Of a DNA stretch of 40,966 nt, positions 17,029-24,568 are shown piece by piece. How positions within the stretch are numbered: position 1 is the stretch's first letter; each line of letters starts with the position of its first letter. The stretch spans positions 1 through 40,966 of the forward strand of contig JAODBK010000102.1 of the NCBI GenBank assembly GCA_025463925.1. Reading direction: 5' to 3'. The notes under the pieces were generated by a model. That model did no database searches and was not told where the DNA came from. It was given only the letters and a program-made list of their open reading frames with translations. The position numbers and the translations under genes are program-made. The stretch is from Acidimicrobiales bacterium (GTDB lineage Bacteria > Actinomycetota > Acidimicrobiia > Acidimicrobiales > AC-14).

Positions 17029-17517
17029 CTAGGCCTCGGCGTGCCGTCTCCGCATCCAGCGGATGCCACCTTCGATGGCGGCGAGGATGGTGTCGTTGTC
17101 GCGTGAGATGCGGTGGTGCACCCAACGCTCCATGCCGAGGCGCCGCCACACCGGGCTGAACGTCTCGTAGGTCTCGGTGAAGTGGATGCGGGTGCGACCG
17201 TCGCCGAGATCCTCGAGCCGGGTGCGCCCTTCGGCCCGCGACCACAGTGGCTTGCCGATGGCGTCGTACTTCCAGGACTCGAGTGGCCGGACCTCGGTCA
17301 ACCACTCCCACGACTTGCCGACGCCGCCCGAGAGGAGCACCTTCGGCACCGGGAACGTGCAGTGCCGGACGAGCCCCTCGCCGACCTCGTTGCCGGGGTG
17401 GAGGATCGTGATGCTGCCGATCTTGGCCTGCGGCCGGTCCGGCTTGCGGTACCAGAAGAGGTTCCAGACCTCCTGCGGCGGCGCGTTCACGACGACGGAG
17501 TACTCGTGGCGTTGCAC
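17029..17517 (-). CDS. SRPBCC/START-like protein (polyketide cyclase/dehydrase fold)
   Basis: 162 residues. HEYSVVVNAPPQEVWNLFW at the start is the first strand and helix of the SRPBCC fold. A GKSWEWLTEV, TRIHFTETYETF and long C-terminal helix arrangement completes the helix-grip. These proteins bind hydrophobic ligands, and some act as cyclases. No catalytic residue can be assigned. The GTG start lies 7 nt after TAGGCT. It is downstream of the ligase operon on the same strand but has its own candidate promoter, and it converges on the GMC gene 40 bp away. Confidence 0.75.
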   Translation of the reverse strand: MQRHEYSVVVNAPPQEVWNLFWYRKPDRPQAKIGSITILHPGNEVGEGLVRHCTFPVPKVLLSGGVGKSWEWLTEVRPLESWKYDAIGKPLWSRAEGRTRLEDLGDGRTRIHFTETYETFSPVWRRLGMERWVHHRISRDNDTILAAIEGGIRWMRRRHAEA

Positions 17518-17524
17518 GGCGCCC

Positions 17525-17530
17525 AGCCTA
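17525..17530 (-). promoter_or_regulatory. -10 element TAGGCT for the SRPBCC gene
   Basis: It lies 7 nt before the GTG at 17517. The same CCTAGGCT octamer occurs again 15 bp upstream across the ligase stop codon. Confidence 0.45.
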
Positions 17531-17547
17531 GGAGGAGCAAGCCTAGG
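17525..17547. repeat. Direct repeat of AGCCTAGG, 15-bp period
   Basis: Copies are at 17525-17532 and 17540-17547 (plus-strand reading). The first contains the SRPBCC -10 hexamer and the second spans the ligase TAG stop. It may be an operator or chance. Confidence 0.35.
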
Positions 17548-19120
17548 ACGACCGCGCGTCGCCGAGCGCGGCCCGGTCGACCTTGCCGCTGGCCGTCTTC
17601 GGCAAACCGTCGTGGATCTCGAACCGGGCCGGCACCATCGCCGGCGCCAGCCGCCGCCGGCACCACGTCGCCAGCTGCCGCGGGGTGACCTCGGCCCGCG
17701 CCACGACGTGCGCGATCAGCAGCGTCGTGAACAGCTCGTCGTCGATCGCCACGACCGCGCACTCGGCGACGTCCGGGTGGGCCGCGACCGCGGCCTCGAC
17801 CTCGGCCAGCTCGACGCGGACGCCGCGCGTCTTCACCTGGTGATCGCGACGGCCGACGACCGTGATCGAGCCGTCGTCCTCGATGACGCCGATGTCGCCG
17901 GTGCGGAAGACGGGCTCGGCGCAGTCGGGGTCGAGCGGGTGCGGTCCGAGCACGCGCCGCGTCTCCTCCGGGCGGCCCCAATATCCCGTCATGACGCCGC
18001 GGCCGCGCGCGTGGATCTCGCCCGATTCGCCGGGGCCGGCGCGGCGCCCGTCCTCGGTGACGACGAACACGTCCATGTTCGGCGCCGGGCGACTGCCCGG
18101 CAGGCGGGCGAACTCGGCGGGCACCGGCTGGGGCATGTGCGCGATGAGGCACACGCCGGTCTCGGTCGACCCATAGCCGTGGCCGAGCCGCACCCCGGGG
18201 AACGCCTCGGAGAGCCGGCGCACCAGCCGGGGCGCCATCCGCTCGCCGGCGAAGGTGATGCCCCGCAGGGCCGGCAGGTCGGCGGCGCTGACGTTGCCGC
18301 GCTCGACCAGCATCGCGAGCATCGACGGCACCCCGCCGAAGAACGCGATCCGGGCGTCGACGAGGAAGCGAGGCAGCTCGGCCGGGAACACCATCACGTC
18401 GGATGCGGGAATGACGAGCGTGGCGCCCGCGACCAACGCGGTTTGGATCTCGCCGACCGCGGCGATGTAGTGCGCCGGCGCGATGTGCGCGAGCCGGTCG
18501 TCCTGGCGCAATCCGAACCAGTCGACACAGAACTCGCCGAGCGTGCCGGCGCACCGATGGGACAGCACGACGCCCTTCGGCGTGCCGGTCGATCCCGACG
18601 TGTAGAGGATCAGCGCGGCGTCTCGTTCGGTGCCGCGGCCGGGCGGCGCGGTGTCCGGCATCCCGGCCAGGCTCCGCTCACCGAACACCACGAGGCCGGC
18701 GTCGGCCGTGGTGTCGGTGTCGTCGCCGAGCGCCACGAGTGATCGCAGGTCGTTGCCCGCGCCGGCCAGGTGCTTGCCGACATCGGCGCGGTCGGCCACC
18801 GTGACGATGGCGCGGATGCCGCAGTCGGACGCGATCGTCGACACCCGCGCCGTCGGCGCCCGATCGTCCAGCGGGACCGCGATGGCACCGGCCTTCGACG
18901 CGCCGTGGCCGGCCGCGATCATGTCGGCCGACCGCCCGAGCCAGAGCCCGACCCGATCGCCCGGCTCGACGCCCGATTCCGCGAGCAGGTGCGCCATGCG
19001 GTTGGCCCGGGCGTCCACCGCGCGGTAGGTCCACGCGACCCCTCGATCCTCCACCGCCACCGCGTCCGGTGTCGCCGCGGCCCACCGCTCGAGGTGGTGG
19101 TGCAGGAGGAACGGGATCAC
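17543..19120 (-). CDS. AMP-forming acyl ligase (ANL superfamily), carrier-protein partner
   Basis: 525 residues, a full ANL enzyme. The P-loop is ILYTSGSTGTPKGVVLSH, A5 is GYGSTETGVC, A7 is VFRTGDIG, and the C-terminal Lys is in LPKTASGKVDRAAL. At the place where amino-acid A domains have FDxS it reads HIAPAHYIAAVGE, so the Asp that holds an alpha-amino group is absent and the substrate is probably a non-amino acid. It should adenylate an acid and load it on the carrier protein encoded just upstream (GTGA overlap at 19117-19120). Gene order resembles the acyl module of exosortase-A loci, from which I infer, not show, an acyl-modification role. Confidence 0.85.
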   Translation of the reverse strand: MIPFLLHHHLERWAAATPDAVAVEDRGVAWTYRAVDARANRMAHLLAESGVEPGDRVGLWLGRSADMIAAGHGASKAGAIAVPLDDRAPTARVSTIASDCGIRAIVTVADRADVGKHLAGAGNDLRSLVALGDDTDTTADAGLVVFGERSLAGMPDTAPPGRGTERDAALILYTSGSTGTPKGVVLSHRCAGTLGEFCVDWFGLRQDDRLAHIAPAHYIAAVGEIQTALVAGATLVIPASDVMVFPAELPRFLVDARIAFFGGVPSMLAMLVERGNVSAADLPALRGITFAGERMAPRLVRRLSEAFPGVRLGHGYGSTETGVCLIAHMPQPVPAEFARLPGSRPAPNMDVFVVTEDGRRAGPGESGEIHARGRGVMTGYWGRPEETRRVLGPHPLDPDCAEPVFRTGDIGVIEDDGSITVVGRRDHQVKTRGVRVELAEVEAAVAAHPDVAECAVVAIDDELFTTLLIAHVVARAEVTPRQLATWCRRRLAPAMVPARFEIHDGLPKTASGKVDRAALGDARSS

Positions 19121-19368
19121 GGCGCGCCGGCTCGCAGCCGATCGACGAAGCGCGCGACCTGCGCCACGGTCTCGAAGTTGTCGCGCACGAGGAGGGCGTC
19201 GTCGATCTCGACGTCGTAGGTCACCTCGAGGTACTCGACGAATGCGAGCAGGCCGAGGGAGTCCAGCACTTCGCGCTCGATCAGCGGCACGTCGTCGGTG
19301 AGGTCGTCGACCGCGCCGAGGTTGCCGTTCTCGAGGAGGTACTCCCGGACGGCCTCGATCGTCGTCAT
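19117..19368 (-). CDS. Acyl carrier protein
   Basis: 83 residues, all-helical. The phosphopantetheine attachment site is EREVLDSLGLLAF with Ser37 in the DSL motif; a VDDLTDDVPLI turn before it and YLEVTYDVEIDDA after it match discrete carrier proteins. It should carry the acyl group loaded by the ligase downstream. The ATG at 19368 overlaps the stop of the Cys-hydrolase (ATGA), and its stop overlaps the ligase start, so the three proteins are made together. Its DLTDDxPL-type turn is also found in the carrier at 24320. Confidence 0.9.
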   Translation of the reverse strand: MTTIEAVREYLLENGNLGAVDDLTDDVPLIEREVLDSLGLLAFVEYLEVTYDVEIDDALLVRDNFETVAQVARFVDRLRAGAP

Positions 19369-20261
19369 GCCCGTGCGTCCAGCCATGACTCGGCGACCGA
19401 CATGATGTCGTCCTGCCCGGCTCGGTCGGCGAACGAGTGCACCACGCCCGGCAGGAAGCGAAGGTCGATGGTCGAGTCGGGCCGCTGCACCACCGCCCCG
19501 AGCCCGCCGGCCATCGCGTCGCGCACGACGTCGCTCATGTCGTCATTCTCCCCGTAGACCAGCAGCACCGGTACCCGCCGCTCGACGAGCGCGGTCAGGT
19601 CGGCCAGGAACGCCGGGCTCACCGTCGCCGGTCCCGCCGACCGGCCGAACGCATGCCGCAACCGGGCCGCCGCCTGGCGGGCGAGCATCCGGCGGCTCCG
19701 GCGATCGTGGAGGAGCGTCGAGGGCGGGTACCGACCGGCCGCCCAGCGGGCCCACTCGCGCAGACCCATCTGCCGGAGCCGCTGCTGCTCGCGCAGCTGG
19801 CCCTGCGTCTCGACGTCGACCGGCGGGGGGCTGAGGAGCACGACGGCGCGGATACCGTCGACGCGCGTCGCCGTCGCCGCCGCCGACCGGGCACCGAAGC
19901 ACGCGCCGTAGAGCACGACGGCGTCGCCGGTCGCGGCGGCCCAGCGAGCCGCCGCCAGGCCGTCGGCCGCGAACGGCTCGGCGGGCGTCCGTTCGGTCAC
20001 CACACCAGTGCTGTCGCCGACGCCGTGCCAGTCGATCCGCAGCACCCGATGGCCGCGGCCGGCGAGTCGTCGGGCGCCCCGCACCCACAACGCGTCGCGG
20101 TGCGTGGCGAACGGCGCGACGAGGCCGGGCAGGATGACGACGGTGATGCCGGTGATGCCGGGCGCGGCCGCCGCCGGACGGGTCTCCACTGCGAACATCG
20201 TCCCCTCGGACGACGCGATGGACACCGCCGTCTCCTCGGACGCGGATGCCATGACGGTCAC
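19365..20261 (-). CDS. Alpha/beta hydrolase with Cys nucleophile (exosortase-A-associated hydrolase 1-like)
   Basis: 298 residues. VVILPGLVAPFATHRDALWVRGARRLAGRGHRVLRIDWHGVGDSTG is the first half of an alpha/beta-hydrolase fold. The nucleophile elbow reads LYGACFGARSA, with Cys where Ser normally sits. VYGENDDMSD and LPGVVHSFAD supply candidate Asp and His, so a Cys-Asp-His triad is possible. I recall the exosortase-A-associated hydrolase 1 group also having Cys here. A thiol nucleophile suits acyl transfer from a carrier protein (inference). The GTG at 20261 forms GTGA with the stop of the partner hydrolase. Confidence 0.78.
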   Translation of the reverse strand: MTVMASASEETAVSIASSEGTMFAVETRPAAAAPGITGITVVILPGLVAPFATHRDALWVRGARRLAGRGHRVLRIDWHGVGDSTGVVTERTPAEPFAADGLAAARWAAATGDAVVLYGACFGARSAAATATRVDGIRAVVLLSPPPVDVETQGQLREQQRLRQMGLREWARWAAGRYPPSTLLHDRRSRRMLARQAAARLRHAFGRSAGPATVSPAFLADLTALVERRVPVLLVYGENDDMSDVVRDAMAGGLGAVVQRPDSTIDLRFLPGVVHSFADRAGQDDIMSVAESWLDARA

Positions 20262-21136
20262 CCGAGCGCCAACCGGGCCGACAACCAGTCGGTGGTGAGC
20301 CCGACGAGCTCGCGGGTCTCCTCCCGCTCCTCCGACGGCTCCCAGTTGTCCTCGCGGAACCACCACTGCGGCGCCTTGGCCACCGGCATCACCGTGACGT
20401 CCAGCCCGGCGGCGCGCCACCGGTCGGCCAGGCCGGCGTGCTCGGCGCTGATCTCCGTCGACTTCTGCAGCTGCACCAGCAGGATCGGCCGCGGTCCCGG
20501 TGGCAACGCGCCCTCGATATCGGCCGCCATCACCGACTCGTAGAACGGCTGACGGATCAGGAACCCCACGACGTCGACCTCACCGCGCGCCGCCAGCTCG
20601 TGGGCCGGCGACCGGCTGGGCTCGTCGCCGCCCGCCAGCGCGCCGACGGCCCGCGTCCGCAGCACCGCCCGCAGATACCGCGCCGGCGCGACGACCGGCT
20701 GCCACAGCACCAGCGGCGCGCCGGGCGCCGCCACCGCGGCGGCGACGATCGCGCCGAGCCGCGTCCCGACGACCGCCGGCCGTTCGATCCCCGCGGTGGC
20801 GCGCAGCAGCTCGGCCACCGCGGCGGCGTCGTCGATCATCGTGCCGACCGTCATCTCGTCGCACGCGTCGCTGTTGCCGGTGCCGCGGTAGTGGAAGCGC
20901 GCGACGGCGATGCCGGCGGCGGCGAGGGCGCGGGCCAGCACGACCTCCTTGCGGTAGTTGGCGTTCTGCTCGGCGTGGACCGGCGAGCACACGACGGCGC
21001 CGGCGCCGGTCGGGCGGGCCGGTCGGTGCAGCGCCACGAAGCAGACGCCGCCCGGCGGCCCGTGGAAGCCCAAGACCTCATCGGAACCGTCGGCGTGCCG
21101 GACGATGGTCTCGCGGTCGAGGGCGACGCTGCTCAA
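20258..21136 (-). CDS. Alpha/beta hydrolase-fold protein with Arg at the nucleophile elbow (exosortase-A-associated hydrolase 2-like)
   Basis: 292 residues. CFVALHRPARPTGAGAVVCSPVHAEQNANYRKEVVLARALAAAGIAVARFHYRGTGNSDA is an alpha/beta-hydrolase core, but the elbow is VVGTRLGAIVAAA, with Arg in place of the catalytic Ser. It is therefore unlikely to be an ordinary hydrolase. It pairs with the Cys-type protein encoded next (GTGA overlap), as in exosortase-A acyl modules. The only start that fits is TTG at 21136, forming TTGA with the stop of the upstream lipoprotein gene; the frame further upstream is the lipoprotein gene in another phase. Confidence 0.75.
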   Translation of the reverse strand: MSSVALDRETIVRHADGSDEVLGFHGPPGGVCFVALHRPARPTGAGAVVCSPVHAEQNANYRKEVVLARALAAAGIAVARFHYRGTGNSDACDEMTVGTMIDDAAAVAELLRATAGIERPAVVGTRLGAIVAAAVAAPGAPLVLWQPVVAPARYLRAVLRTRAVGALAGGDEPSRSPAHELAARGEVDVVGFLIRQPFYESVMAADIEGALPPGPRPILLVQLQKSTEISAEHAGLADRWRAAGLDVTVMPVAKAPQWWFREDNWEPSEEREETRELVGLTTDWLSARLALG

Positions 21137-21651
21137 ATCCGCTGCGACGCCTTCACCGCGAGCCCGCCGATGCCGTCGGCCTCGGCCTGTGACAGGCCCG
21201 TCTGGCCACCGACCCGCTTCAGCTGCACCTGGATGACGGTCTTCTTCACCAGCACGCTGACCTTGTCCTTGCCTTCGGCGGCCTTCTCGCCCAGGTTCGG
21301 GATGTCGTGGGTCTTGTCGATCGCGGTTTCGACGGTGAAGACGGTCTCCGGCGATATGCGGTTTGCTGCGACGGTCGCCGCCGCCGGGCGGATGACCTCG
21401 ACGACGACCGCCCGACCGCCCGGGTTGCCGCCGAGGATCCATGCGCACGACCGGCGACCGCTGTCGTAGTGGTCGTCGCGCTTGTTGGCGGCGGTGATCG
21501 GCACCTTCATCGCCTTGGCCACCTCGCTCGTCTTCACGACCCGGCAGGGGTCCGGCACCCCGTGGCTCGTCGGCACGGCACTGCCGCCGCCGCAACCGGT
21601 CAGGGCGACGAGGGCGAGCGCGACGAAACCACCGAGGGAATTCCGGACCAT
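21133..21651 (-). CDS. Lipoprotein, DUF3558-like
   Basis: 172 residues. The signal MVRNSLGGFVALALVALTGC ends in a lipobox Cys, so the protein is lipid-anchored outside the membrane. The mature part has DPCRVVKTSEVAKAMKVPI, two further Cys/Trp positions (RRSCAWILGG) and a strand-rich end. This is the look of DUF3558-type actinobacterial lipoproteins of unknown function. The ATG at 21651 is preferred over one 30 nt upstream because it gives a compact signal peptide and lies 7 nt after TAGTGT. It heads the hydrolase/ACP/ligase operon. Confidence 0.78.
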   Translation of the reverse strand: MVRNSLGGFVALALVALTGCGGGSAVPTSHGVPDPCRVVKTSEVAKAMKVPITAANKRDDHYDSGRRSCAWILGGNPGGRAVVVEVIRPAAATVAANRISPETVFTVETAIDKTHDIPNLGEKAAEGKDKVSVLVKKTVIQVQLKRVGGQTGLSQAEADGIGGLAVKASQRI

Positions 21652-21658
21652 GGCCGAG

Positions 21659-21664
21659 ACACTA
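21659..21664 (-). promoter_or_regulatory. -10 element TAGTGT for the lipoprotein/hydrolase/ACP/ligase operon
   Basis: It ends 7 nt before the ATG at 21651. It lies in the 71-bp divergent gap facing the pyrrole-module genes, so the two operons may be co-regulated. Confidence 0.55.
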
Positions 21665-21703
21665 GGGCCTCCCACAGCCACCGGCTGCCGGCCCCCGCGC
21701 CCC

Positions 21704-21709
21704 TATGCT
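21704..21709 (+). promoter_or_regulatory. Possible -10 element TATGCT for the dehydrogenase/adenylation/PCP operon
   Basis: TATGCT lies 13 nt before the ATG at 21723, which would leave a short 5' leader. It overlaps a possible upstream ATG at 21705, which argues against that start. Confidence 0.4.
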
Positions 21710-21722
21710 GATCGACCCTGCC

Positions 21723-22865
21723 ATGGACTTCGACTGGACAGAGGAGCAGGCGGCGCTCCGCAGCTCCGTCATCGCCTTCGCACGGGCCGAGCTTGCCCAC
21801 GACGTCGTCGCGGGTGACGCCGCCGGCGCCTTCCCGCGCGCGGCATGGGACGCGTGTGGGCGCTTCGGGATCCAGGGGCTCCCGATCCCGGAGGTGTTCG
21901 GCGGGCAGGGCGCCGACGCCCTCACCACCATCGGTGCGTTGGAGGCACTGGGGTACGGGTGCCCGGACAACGGGCTCCTGTTCGCGATCAACGCCCATCT
22001 GTGGTCGTGTGCCATGCCGCTGCTCACCTTCGGGTCCGACGCGCAGAAGCGGCGCTACCTCCCCGGGCTGAGCGACGGGTCGCTCATCGGGGTGCAGGCG
22101 ATGACCGAGGCCGACGCCGGCTCGGACTCGTCGGCCATCACGACCACCGCGACGCGCCAGGGCGAGCGCTACCTCCTGCGCGGGGCGAAGACGTTCATCA
22201 CCAACGCGCCGATCGCCGACGTGTTCCTCGTGTTCGTGGTCACGGGTGGCAAGGGCATCGCCCGCACCTCCGCCTTTCTCGTCGACCGCGACACACCGGG
22301 CCTCACCATCGGCCCGCCGCTCGCCAAGATGGGCCTCCGCACCGCGCCCCTCGGGGAGATCGCGCTCGCCGAGTGCGACGTGCCCGCGAGCGCGCGCCTC
22401 GGTGAGGAGGGCGACGGCGGTGCGATCTTCCTCTCGTCGATGGAGTGGGAGCGCGCCGGCATCCTCGCCGGCGCGATCGGCACGATGGAGCGGCAGGTCG
22501 AGCAGTGCATCGACTACGCCCGGACGCGCCGCCAGTTCGGCCAACCGATCGGCGACTTCCAGGCGGTGTCGCACACCATCGTCGACATGAAGCTGCGGCT
22601 GGAGACGGCGCGGCTGCTGCTCTACCGCACCGCGTGGCGCAAGAGCCAGGGGCGGCCGGCGCGGCTGGACGCGTCGCTGACGAAGCTCCACCTGAGCGAG
22701 TGCTTCGTCCAGTCGAGCATCGACGCCCTCCAGCTGCACGGCGGGCACGGCTACTTGACGGACAACGAGATCGAGCGCGACGTCCGCGACGCCATCGCCG
22801 GTCGCATCTACTCCGGTACGTCCGAGATGCAGCGCAACATCGCCGCCCGCATCCTCGGGCTCTGA
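21723..22865 (+). CDS. PltE/CloN3-like aminoacyl (prolyl)-carrier-protein dehydrogenase
   Basis: 380 residues, an acyl-CoA dehydrogenase fold. NGLLFAINAHLWSCAMPLLTFG, MTEADAGSDSS, TFITNAPIADVF and RRQFGQPIGDFQAVSH match, from memory, the flavoenzymes that oxidise prolyl-S-PCP to pyrrolyl-2-carboxyl-S-PCP (PltE, CloN3, RedW). The usual Glu of YEGT is Ser364 (IYSGTSEMQR). Glu243 in SSMEWERAGILAG sits where isovaleryl-CoA dehydrogenase has its base, as expected for this branch. ATG 21723 gives the MDFDW N-terminus. An adenylation protein and a carrier protein follow within the operon. A fatty-acyl role is less likely given these neighbours. Confidence 0.82.
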   Translation: MDFDWTEEQAALRSSVIAFARAELAHDVVAGDAAGAFPRAAWDACGRFGIQGLPIPEVFGGQGADALTTIGALEALGYGCPDNGLLFAINAHLWSCAMPLLTFGSDAQKRRYLPGLSDGSLIGVQAMTEADAGSDSSAITTTATRQGERYLLRGAKTFITNAPIADVFLVFVVTGGKGIARTSAFLVDRDTPGLTIGPPLAKMGLRTAPLGEIALAECDVPASARLGEEGDGGAIFLSSMEWERAGILAGAIGTMERQVEQCIDYARTRRQFGQPIGDFQAVSHTIVDMKLRLETARLLLYRTAWRKSQGRPARLDASLTKLHLSECFVQSSIDALQLHGGHGYLTDNEIERDVRDAIAGRIYSGTSEMQRNIAARILGL

Positions 22866-22868
22866 CGC

Positions 22869-24323
22869 GTGCTGCTCCACGAGCTGCTCGAGGCCGCAGC
22901 CCGGCGCACGCCCCGTCAGGTCGCGATCGTCGACGGCGAGCGCGAGTGCTCGTACGAGGAGCTGGACGCCACCGCCAACCGGCTGGCCAACGGGCTCATC
23001 GGCCGCGGCGTCGAGCCCGGCGATCGCGTCGGCCTCCACCTGAAGAAGTCGGTCGACGCCGTCGCGGCGATCTACGCCACGTTGAAGGCCGGCGCGGTGT
23101 ACGTGCCGCTCGACCCGGACGCGCCCGCGGCCCGCGTCGCGACAGTGGTCGACGACGGCGCGATCGCGCACGTGGTCGACGCCGACCTCGTCGACCGGCT
23201 CGACCGTGGGCCCACCGACGCGCCGGTCGTCGAACGCCGACCCGACGACCTCGCGTACCTCCTCTACACCTCGGGGTCCACCGGCCGGCCCAAGGGTGTG
23301 ATGCTGTCGCACCGCAACGGCACCGCGTTCGTCGAGTGGGCCGGGCGCGAGTACCGCGTGGGCGCCGACGACCGGCTGTCCAGCCACGCGCCGCTCCACT
23401 TCGACCTGTCGATCTTCGACCTGTTCGCCGCCGCCGCGGCCGGCGCCACGCTCGTGCTGGTCCCCCGCCAGGCGTCGATGTTCCCGGTCGAGCTGGCGTC
23501 GTTCATCGAGCGTCGTGGCATCACCGTGTGGTACTCGGTCCCTTCAGTGCTCAACGCGCTGGTCCGACGGGGCGCGCTCGCTCGGGGCGCGCTGCCCGAG
23601 CTCCGGCTGGTGATGTTCGCCGGCGAGGTCTTCCCCACCGCGCCGCTCCGGGCCCTCATGGCCGCGGTGCCCCACGCCCGCTTCGCCAACCTCTACGGCC
23701 CGACCGAGACCAACGTCTGCACCGCGGGCGACGTGCCCGCGCTGCGGCGCGACGACGACGTGGTGCCGATCGGCCGGCCGATCACCGGTGTCGAGGTGGT
23801 GGCCGTCACCGACGACGGCGGGCTCGCCGGCCGCGGCGAGGTGGGCGAGCTGCTGGTGCGGGGCCCGACGGTCGCGGCCGGCTACTGGGGGGATGCGGCC
23901 GGCACCGCGGCCCGATGGGTCGAGTTCCCGCCGGGCGCGGGCGGCGATCGCTGGTACCGGACCGGCGACCTCGCCCGGACGCGGGCCGACGGCGCCTTCG
24001 AGTTCGCCGGCCGTCGCGACGATCAGGTGAAGAGCCGTGGCTACCGCATCGAGCTCGGCGACGTCGAGCACGCGCTCCAGGCCCACCCGCTGGTGGCCGA
24101 GAGCGCGGTCGTCGCCGTCCCCGACGAGCTGTTGACCAACCGCCTCAAGGCGTTCGTCGTGGCGACGTCGCCGGTCACCGTCCACGAGCTGCTGACCGAC
24201 CTCGCCACCCGGCTGCCCCGCGCCATGGTGCCCACCGAGGTGGAGCTCAGGTCCGCCCTCCCGCGGACGGCAACGGGCAAGATCGACCGGCAGCAACTGC
24301 TGAAGGAAGCGACCAACCCATGA
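22869..24323 (+). CDS. Stand-alone amino-acid adenylation protein, probable L-prolyl-AMP ligase (PltF/CloN4-like)
   Basis: 484 residues. The P-loop is LLYTSGSTGRPKGVMLSH, A5 is LYGPTETNVC, A7 is WYRTGDLA, and the Lys is in LPRTATGKIDRQQ. A4 is HFDLSIFDLF, so the Asp (residue 179) that binds an alpha-amino group is present. Reading the ten pocket positions against gramicidin S synthetase by hand gives D-L-F-Y-M-A-L-V-C-K. That is within two conservative changes of DLLYLALVCK, which I recall for pyrrole-pathway proline ligases. It should activate proline and load the carrier protein encoded next (ATGA overlap). No condensation domain is attached. Confidence 0.85.
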   Translation: MLLHELLEAAARRTPRQVAIVDGERECSYEELDATANRLANGLIGRGVEPGDRVGLHLKKSVDAVAAIYATLKAGAVYVPLDPDAPAARVATVVDDGAIAHVVDADLVDRLDRGPTDAPVVERRPDDLAYLLYTSGSTGRPKGVMLSHRNGTAFVEWAGREYRVGADDRLSSHAPLHFDLSIFDLFAAAAAGATLVLVPRQASMFPVELASFIERRGITVWYSVPSVLNALVRRGALARGALPELRLVMFAGEVFPTAPLRALMAAVPHARFANLYGPTETNVCTAGDVPALRRDDDVVPIGRPITGVEVVAVTDDGGLAGRGEVGELLVRGPTVAAGYWGDAAGTAARWVEFPPGAGGDRWYRTGDLARTRADGAFEFAGRRDDQVKSRGYRIELGDVEHALQAHPLVAESAVVAVPDELLTNRLKAFVVATSPVTVHELLTDLATRLPRAMVPTEVELRSALPRTATGKIDRQQLLKEATNP

Positions 24324-24568
24324 CGACCGCCGACAAGCTCCGCCGGTACATCACCGCCGAGGTCGTCTGGACCGGGCCGGTGTCCGACCTGACGGACGAC
24401 TACCCGCTGCTCGACAACGAGGTGTTCGACTCGATGGCGCTGATGCAGATGCTGGCGTTCATCGAGGAGGAGTTCGACGTCGAGATCGACGACGTCGAGC
24501 TGACGCCGCGGCACTGGCGCACGATCGCCGACATCGCCGCGCTGGTGGAGTCCAAGCTCCCGTCATGA
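24320..24568 (+). CDS. Peptidyl carrier protein of the pyrrole-like module
   Basis: 82 residues. The attachment Ser38 is in NEVFDSMALMQML; flanking DLTDDYPLLD and EEEFDVEIDDVEL are typical of discrete carrier proteins (PltL/CloN5 size class). It should be phosphopantetheinylated and carry prolyl, then pyrrolyl, groups between the ligase, dehydrogenase and halogenase. The ATG overlaps the ligase stop. Its own stop overlaps the end of the convergent halogenase gene, with stop codons at 24566-24568 and 24563-24565, so the two operons meet tail to tail. Confidence 0.9.
   Translation: MTTADKLRRYITAEVVWTGPVSDLTDDYPLLDNEVFDSMALMQMLAFIEEEFDVEIDDVELTPRHWRTIADIAALVESKLPS

Noticed and set aside
17543-21136. 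A full exosortase/PEP-CTERM system
   Set aside because: Only the acyl-module-like genes are present; no exosortase transmembrane protein or PEP-CTERM substrate was found in the window.
21723-24568. A conventional NRPS or PKS cluster
   Set aside because: No condensation, thioesterase-fused, ketosynthase or acyltransferase domains are present; only discrete carrier proteins and ligases.
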